Positions 13,610-18,022 of a stretch of DNA of 18,022 nt are shown here, piece by piece. Source of the DNA: G026625185 sp035256645 (lineage in GTDB: Bacteria; Desulfobacterota; WTBG01; JAGOGO01). Within the stretch, counting starts at the first letter, position 1; each line of letters starts with the position of its first letter. The stretch covers positions 1-18,022 of the forward strand of contig DATEXU010000002.1 in assembly GCA_035256645.1 (NCBI GenBank), given 5' to 3'. The notes under the pieces were generated by a model. That model worked only from the letters and a program-made list of their open reading frames with translations, was not told where the DNA came from and did not search any database. The translations under genes were made by a program, and so were the position numbers.

Positions 13610-15199
13610 ATGAACCTGCAACGACCCAATTCCAATGATGTCACCCAGACTGCGAATCGGTCTCGGAGCGTAGTGCCAGGCTCCGGAATATGTACCCGAT
13701 GTATTGACGGTTGCAGAGGAAATTGTGAAGTTTTTAAATCGACCTTTAGGGGACGGGAGGTGCTCTATCCGGGACCATTCGGAACGATCACTGCCGGAGG
13801 CGATAAAGAGTACCCGATTGATTATTCCCATCTGAATATCCAGGGGTACGCTCTCGGAGCTGAGGGGCTTCCGGAAGGGGTTCCGGCTGATTCTGACCAT
13901 GCTACTTTCCCGTCAGTTAATACTGAAACGGAGTTTGGCTACAAGAATAAAATTAAAATGAAAATGCCCGTATTTACCGGCGCCCTTGGTTCTACTGAAA
14001 TCGCTCGCGCTAATTGGGAACACTTTGCCGTGGGAGCAGCGATTACCGGTGTTTCCTTGATCTGTGGTGAAAATGTCTGCGGAATTGACCCGAAGCTGGA
14101 GCTCAACAGCAAAGGAAAAGTCGTTGAATCTCCGGACATGAGGCGAAGAGTTGAAAGCTACCGTCGCTACCACGAAGGATATGGGGATATCCATGTTCAG
14201 ATGAATGTAGAAGATACCCGATTTGGCGTGGCTGAATATGTTGTTGGGAAACTCGGCGTTGAAACCATGGAGCTTAAATGGGGGCAGGGAGCCAAGTGCA
14301 TCGGCGGCGAGATCAAGGTTGATTCTATTGAAAGAGCCTTAGAGCTTCAGAAAAGAGGGTATATTGTTACCCCTGATCCTTCTTTAGAAGCCAACCAGAA
14401 AGCTTTTAAAGATGGGGCCTTGAAGCAGTTTGAGCGTCACTCCCGGTTAGGATTTGTTGATCATGAAGGGTTTTTGAAAGAAGTGGAACGACTCCGCGCA
14501 TTGGGAGCAAAAAGAGTTACTTTAAAGACTGGTGCTTATCCTATGCGGGAACTGGCTATGGCCATTAAATGGAGTTCTGAGGCAAGGATCGACCTTCTTA
14601 CCATCGACGGCGCTCCCGGAGGAACCGGCATGAGCCCCTGGCGGATGATGGAAGAATGGGGAGTGCCAACGTTTTATCTCCAGTCCATGACCTATGAACT
14701 CTGTCAGAAACTGGCGGCTAAAGGAGAATATGTCCCGGATATCGCCATTGCCGGTGGGTTTTCCACCGAAGACCATATTTTCAAAGTGTTAGCGATGGGC
14801 GCTCCTTATGCCAAAGCAGCGTGCTTCGGTCGTGCTTTGATGATCCCCGGTATGGTAGGCAAGAATATGGAAAAATGGATTAAAGAAAATGACCTCCCCA
14901 ATTCAGTATCTCAATTTGGAAAAACCGTGGAAGAGATTTTTGTCTGTTACGAAACCCTCAAAGCAAAGTACGGTGAGGAGATTAAAAAGATGCCGCTTGG
15001 CGCAATTGGAATTTACTCCTATGCGGATAAGCTTCGGGTTGGTCTCCAGCAGATCATGGCGGGAAGCAGGAACTTCCGCATTTCTACCATAACGCGCAAA
15101 GACCTCATGTCCTTAACTGAAGAAGCAGCCAAAGTTTCCGGCATTCCTTATGTCATGGATGCGTTCCGTGAAGAAGCAGAAAAAGTGATGGCCGGCTAA
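13610..15199 (+). CDS. Stand-alone glutamate synthase-like FMN domain protein
   Basis: The 529-aa protein corresponds to the FMN-binding, ammonia-to-glutamate half of glutamate synthase, without the N-terminal glutaminase domain or the C-terminal beta-helix. The central-domain signature is clear: YEGYGDIHVQMNVED-like strand regions, KWGQGAKCIGGEIK, IDLLTIDGAPGGTGMSPWRM and the phosphate-binding IAIAGGFSTEDHIFKVLAMGA followed by AACFGRALM. Near the start lies CTRCIDGCRGNC (Cys 28, 31, 35, 39), a likely metal or Fe-S site. The CxxxxxC stretch that binds the 3Fe-4S cluster in classical GltB is not seen after the FMN loop. The ATG has a strong AAGGGAGG site, and the gene ends in a solid terminator, so it is monocistronic. 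Divergent nrpR and an operator-like palindrome argue for nitrogen control. Activity as a true glutamate synthase is not certain. Confidence 0.85.
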   Translation: MNLQRPNSNDVTQTANRSRSVVPGSGICTRCIDGCRGNCEVFKSTFRGREVLYPGPFGTITAGGDKEYPIDYSHLNIQGYALGAEGLPEGVPADSDHATFPSVNTETEFGYKNKIKMKMPVFTGALGSTEIARANWEHFAVGAAITGVSLICGENVCGIDPKLELNSKGKVVESPDMRRRVESYRRYHEGYGDIHVQMNVEDTRFGVAEYVVGKLGVETMELKWGQGAKCIGGEIKVDSIERALELQKRGYIVTPDPSLEANQKAFKDGALKQFERHSRLGFVDHEGFLKEVERLRALGAKRVTLKTGAYPMRELAMAIKWSSEARIDLLTIDGAPGGTGMSPWRMMEEWGVPTFYLQSMTYELCQKLAAKGEYVPDIAIAGGFSTEDHIFKVLAMGAPYAKAACFGRALMIPGMVGKNMEKWIKENDLPNSVSQFGKTVEEIFVCYETLKAKYGEEIKKMPLGAIGIYSYADKLRVGLQQIMAGSRNFRISTITRKDLMSLTEEAAKVSGIPYVMDAFREEAEKVMAG

Positions 15200-15228
15200 G
15201 AACAAACAACAAAATTTTGTTATTACCG

Positions 15229-15263
15229 GGGGAGAAAGATATAGGTATCTTTCTCCCCTTTTT
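15229..15263 (+). terminator. Strong intrinsic terminator
   Basis: GGGGAGAAAGATA and TATCTTTCTCCCC form a perfect 13-bp stem with a TAGG loop, followed by TTTTT. It lies 30 bp after the stop of the glutamate synthase-like gene. Confidence 0.95.
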
Positions 15264-15450
15264 ATTTGTTGAGTGACGAGGAAACGGCAATTAATGGTAA
15301 ATAGGCATAGTAAAAAAGCGCATAAGCTGTATTATCGCTGTTACCAAAGATTAGATAGAAGGGGAGCGGAAAAAACGGGAATCAATGGCGCCTAATATGA
15401 AAAGAAGTTATAATGCTTAATGAAAATACAAATACACCCGTTCACGGTAG

Positions 15451-16617
15451 CTACGTTATGGAGCGAGTCGCAACTATTGCGTTAAGTGTTTCTCTCGCAC
15501 ACTTTTCCCAACTAAATTGTTTAATATTTTCTTGTCCTAACGCTATGAGGCTATCTCGCACCGCTTTGTCGGAAATGATTTTATACACTGCTTCGGCGAT
15601 CTGCTCCGGATTGTTGGGATCAACAAACAGAGCGCCATCACCAGCCACCTCAGGCATACTTGACCCGTATGAGGTGACGACAGGCAATCCGCTGGCTTGC
15701 GCCTCTAAAATTGGGATGCCAAAGCCTTCGTAAAAAGAGGGGAACACAAACACTTCAGCGTTACTTAATAATGGCTGTTTTTCGGCCTGGGGAAAATATC
15801 CGGTCAAAATGACATCAGCTTTATTTTTAAAGTTAACCAGTTGCGAGTGAAGAATTTTATAACCATATCCTTTGCCTCCGGCCAAAACAAGTTTGTGCGG
15901 CACGTGAAACTTTTCTTTCAAAATTGTAAACGCTTCCAACATTCCCTGAATATTTTTTTTGGTCTCGATTCTGCCGATATATAAAAGATAAGGTTTTTTT
16001 ATGTTCTGAGGAAGGTTTGAGTTTTTATGTGAACACAGTGAGGGATCGGAAGGGGTTTGAGTCTCAGGGCCTTTTTCACTAAGCTCTCCTTTACGCACGT
16101 CATAACCATGAAGAACCACAGTGATTTTGTCTTCTCGTCCTTCGTAGAGTTTCACCAAGTCTCGCTTGGTGTTTTTCGAAACCGCGATAATTTTCCTTGC
16201 CCGCCTTAATACATTTTTGGTGTTCCAGCGAAGATAATAGTAACCCCAGCGCGGATAGTGCTGCGGGAAATGCTCGTATTCTAAGCCATGAATGGTAGCC
16301 ACGGAATTTTTAGGACAAAAAAATGGTAAGACATGGACGTGAACAAAAAATACATCCCGGGGATTCATAAGCATTTCCCAGGTCAGGCGGATCTGGCTCC
16401 AAAAAAAAGGGAACGGCCAATACAGTTCCTTAATAATAAAGTTTTCCGGGAGCGGGAAGTCGAACTTTTCGTACCGGTTTTTGGGGACTAAAAGAAAAAA
16501 CTGATGCTCTTTTGCCTCAGGGAGCAGCGTTAAATGTTTAATGACCTGATAGGCATACTCCTCAACACCGGTTCGGTTTTTTTGCACTGCTGCCTTAGCG
16601 TTTATACGGATTCTCAT
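15451..16617 (-). CDS. GT4-type glycosyltransferase
   Basis: This is a GT-B fold, retaining glycosyltransferase of CAZy family GT4, likely acting at the cytoplasmic face on a lipid-linked or polysaccharide acceptor. The N-terminus MRIRINAKAAVQKNRTGVEEYAYQVI is the usual donor-independent half, and HGLEYEHFPQHYP with AVSKNTKRDLVKLY follow. The C-terminal half has KKPYLLYIGRIETKKNIQGMLEAF-type donor-domain entry and FYEGFGIPILEAQASGLPVV, whose EX7E pair falls at residues 297 and 305. The frame extends 17 codons upstream to a TTG at 16668, but ATG 16617 gives the family's normal start and 388 aa; no good ribosome-binding site supports either. It stands alone, so its sugar and product are unknown. 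It is divergent from the NifA-like gene. Confidence 0.88.
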   Translation of the reverse strand: MRIRINAKAAVQKNRTGVEEYAYQVIKHLTLLPEAKEHQFFLLVPKNRYEKFDFPLPENFIIKELYWPFPFFWSQIRLTWEMLMNPRDVFFVHVHVLPFFCPKNSVATIHGLEYEHFPQHYPRWGYYYLRWNTKNVLRRARKIIAVSKNTKRDLVKLYEGREDKITVVLHGYDVRKGELSEKGPETQTPSDPSLCSHKNSNLPQNIKKPYLLYIGRIETKKNIQGMLEAFTILKEKFHVPHKLVLAGGKGYGYKILHSQLVNFKNKADVILTGYFPQAEKQPLLSNAEVFVFPSFYEGFGIPILEAQASGLPVVTSYGSSMPEVAGDGALFVDPNNPEQIAEAVYKIISDKAVRDSLIALGQENIKQFSWEKCARETLNAIVATRSIT

Positions 16618-16795
16618 TAAGTCATCGAATAAAAAGGTAGGCGGTTTAGCTCTAATCTTATTGATCAATTTAAAAATACCAGAGAAGTCTTAGAAATAAA
16701 AGATAAATTACTTTTTGATTTTTTTTTTGGAATATTCTACAATTTGGTAAAAAAAATAGCGTAATAATACAATTAAGTTCCTTTTGGAGAACGGC

Positions 16796-18022
16796 ATGAA
16801 TATCACGGCTAAAGAATCTAAAGCGAAACGCGAGTTGGAAGAACTTTCTCTCCTGTTTGAAATCAGTCAGACACTGGAGAAAAGCCTGGATCTGCGGGAA
16901 GTGGTTGGGCCTTTATTGAGAACGATGGCCGGCAAGATGGGCATGATGCGGGGAACCCTTACGCTCCTTAACCGGGAAAGCGGGGAAATTGCTATTGAAG
17001 AAGCCTATGGGCTTTCCGAAACCCAGCGAGAGCGGGGGAAATACAAGCTGGGAGAAGGCATCACCGGAAAAGTAATACAAACCGGAAAGCCCGCTGTCAT
17101 TCCCCGGATTTCTGAAGAGCCTCTGTTTTTAAACCGCACCGGCGCGCGGGAGGATTTGAAAAAACTGGATATCTCCTTTATCTGCGTGCCGATAAAGCTG
17201 GGAAAGGAGAGCATCGGCGCGTTAAGTGTTGATCGCTTATTTGGAAATACCGTCTCGCTGAAGGAAGACCTGCGGCTTCTTTCCATCATAAGTTCGATGA
17301 TCGGGCAGGCAGTCCGGTTGCGGCAACAAATGAGGATGGAGCGCAACCAGCTTTTGGAGGAAAATATTCATCTCAAGGAACAGCTGAAAGACCGGTTTCG
17401 TCCTGCCAATATTATCGGCAACTCCAATGCCATGCAGGCAGTCTACGATCTTATCGCTCAGGTTTCCAAAAGCAATACCACGGTTTTGATTTGGGGGGAA
17501 AGCGGAACCGGTAAAGAACTTGTGGCCAATGCGATCCATTACAACAGTCTTCGGGCTTCCAAACCGTTTATAAAGGTTAACTGCGCGGCGCTTCCCGAAA
17601 CAGTCATCGAAAGTGAACTGTTCGGGCATGAGAAAGGAGCGTTTACCGGCGCCATCGGTCAAAGAAAGGGCCGTTTTGAGTTGGCGCACGGGTGGACTAT
17701 TTTTCTCGATGAAGTGGGTGATTTGTCTCCGGCGACCCAGATTAAACTTTTGCGGGTTTTGCAGGAAAAGGAATTTGAACGGGTCGGCGGCATAGCCACT
17801 ATCAAAACAGATGTGCGGATCATTACTGCCACGAATCGCAATCTGGAGCTTTTAGTTTCCGAAGAGAAGTTTCGCGAGGATCTTTATTATCGGCTTAATG
17901 TTTTTCCGATTTACATGCCTCCTCTCCGGGAGCGGAAAACGGACATCCTCTTATTAGCTGATTACTTTGTGGGAAAATATAGTAAAGCAAACTATAAAAA
18001 TATTTGTCGCATTTCCACACCG
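16796..18022 (+). CDS. NifA-like sigma54-dependent transcriptional activator, 3' cut by the window edge
   Basis: This is an enhancer-binding protein that uses ATP hydrolysis to open sigma54 promoters. The 409 visible codons encode a GAF sensor (about 15-175, with LGEGITGKV and FICVPIKLGKESIGALSVD) and then, after a short helical linker, an AAA+ domain from about 203. Walker A is GESGTGKE at 234-241, the sigma54-contacting loop GAFTGA at 281-286 and Walker B TIFLDEVGDL at 301-310; RLNVFPIYMPPLRER supplies the arginine region. The GAF-AAA+ order and AAA+ sequence resemble NifA most. The DNA-binding helix-turn-helix and the Cys motif that marks oxygen-sensitive NifA proteins lie beyond the window. 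The ATG at 16796 has a GGAG site 5-8 bp upstream. Without adjacent nif genes, another GAF-type activator remains possible. Confidence 0.9.
   Translation, partial: MNITAKESKAKRELEELSLLFEISQTLEKSLDLREVVGPLLRTMAGKMGMMRGTLTLLNRESGEIAIEEAYGLSETQRERGKYKLGEGITGKVIQTGKPAVIPRISEEPLFLNRTGAREDLKKLDISFICVPIKLGKESIGALSVDRLFGNTVSLKEDLRLLSIISSMIGQAVRLRQQMRMERNQLLEENIHLKEQLKDRFRPANIIGNSNAMQAVYDLIAQVSKSNTTVLIWGESGTGKELVANAIHYNSLRASKPFIKVNCAALPETVIESELFGHEKGAFTGAIGQRKGRFELAHGWTIFLDEVGDLSPATQIKLLRVLQEKEFERVGGIATIKTDVRIITATNRNLELLVSEEKFREDLYYRLNVFPIYMPPLRERKTDILLLADYFVGKYSKANYKNICRISTP

Noticed and set aside
16729..16738. GGAATATTCT upstream of the NifA-like gene as an NrpR operator
   Set aside because: The half-sites are not separated by 6 bp as in archaeal NrpR operators, and the match is short in AT-rich DNA.

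Overview
The window comes from a Gram-negative bacterium: it encodes an inner-membrane RND pump, a Pal/OmpA-type lipoprotein and a second small lipoprotein. Coding regions are of moderate GC, and several intergenic regions are very AT-rich. An archaeal-type NrpR regulator, a glutamate synthase-like flavoprotein, a MobB protein with a C-terminal extension and a NifA-like activator together suggest an anaerobic, possibly nitrogen-fixing lineage such as Desulfobacterota, Nitrospirota or Omnitrophota. The sequence alone does not decide between these.

Layout. Positions 1-3027 (+) hold an RND efflux transporter cut at its N-terminus. It converges on mobB (3059-3727, -), which is followed upstream by marC (3896-4552, -). 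clpB (4889-7525, +) diverges from marC. Two lipoprotein genes follow on the minus strand, pal (8250-8783) and an alanine-rich repeat lipoprotein (7856-8191). Next comes a 970-bp AT-rich stretch with no secure gene. A minus-strand run holds a serine hydroxymethyltransferase-like gene (9754-11019), a HAD phosphatase (11240-11896) and nrpR (12273-13268). nrpR is divergent from a stand-alone glutamate synthase-like gene (13610-15199, +), which ends in a strong terminator. A GT4 glycosyltransferase (15451-16617, -) diverges from a NifA-like sigma54 activator (16796 to the window end, +).

The most coherent biology is on the right side. NrpR is known from methanogens as a 2-oxoglutarate-responsive nitrogen repressor. 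Here it sits head-to-head with a glutamate synthase-family gene. Their 341-bp intergenic region carries a recognisable promoter and three perfect or near-perfect palindromes in 44 bp, one of which (GGCA-N6-TGCC) has the same geometry as archaeal NrpR operators. A related GGCA-N4-TGCC palindrome lies on the nrpR side. A NifA-like gene 1.6 kb further on strengthens the nitrogen theme.

A second theme is structured repeats. Two 74-bp repeats with identical 27-bp arms sit just upstream of clpB and of the phosphatase gene, in the same orientation relative to the gene. Two other gaps are filled by long imperfect palindromes of about 100 and 170 bp.
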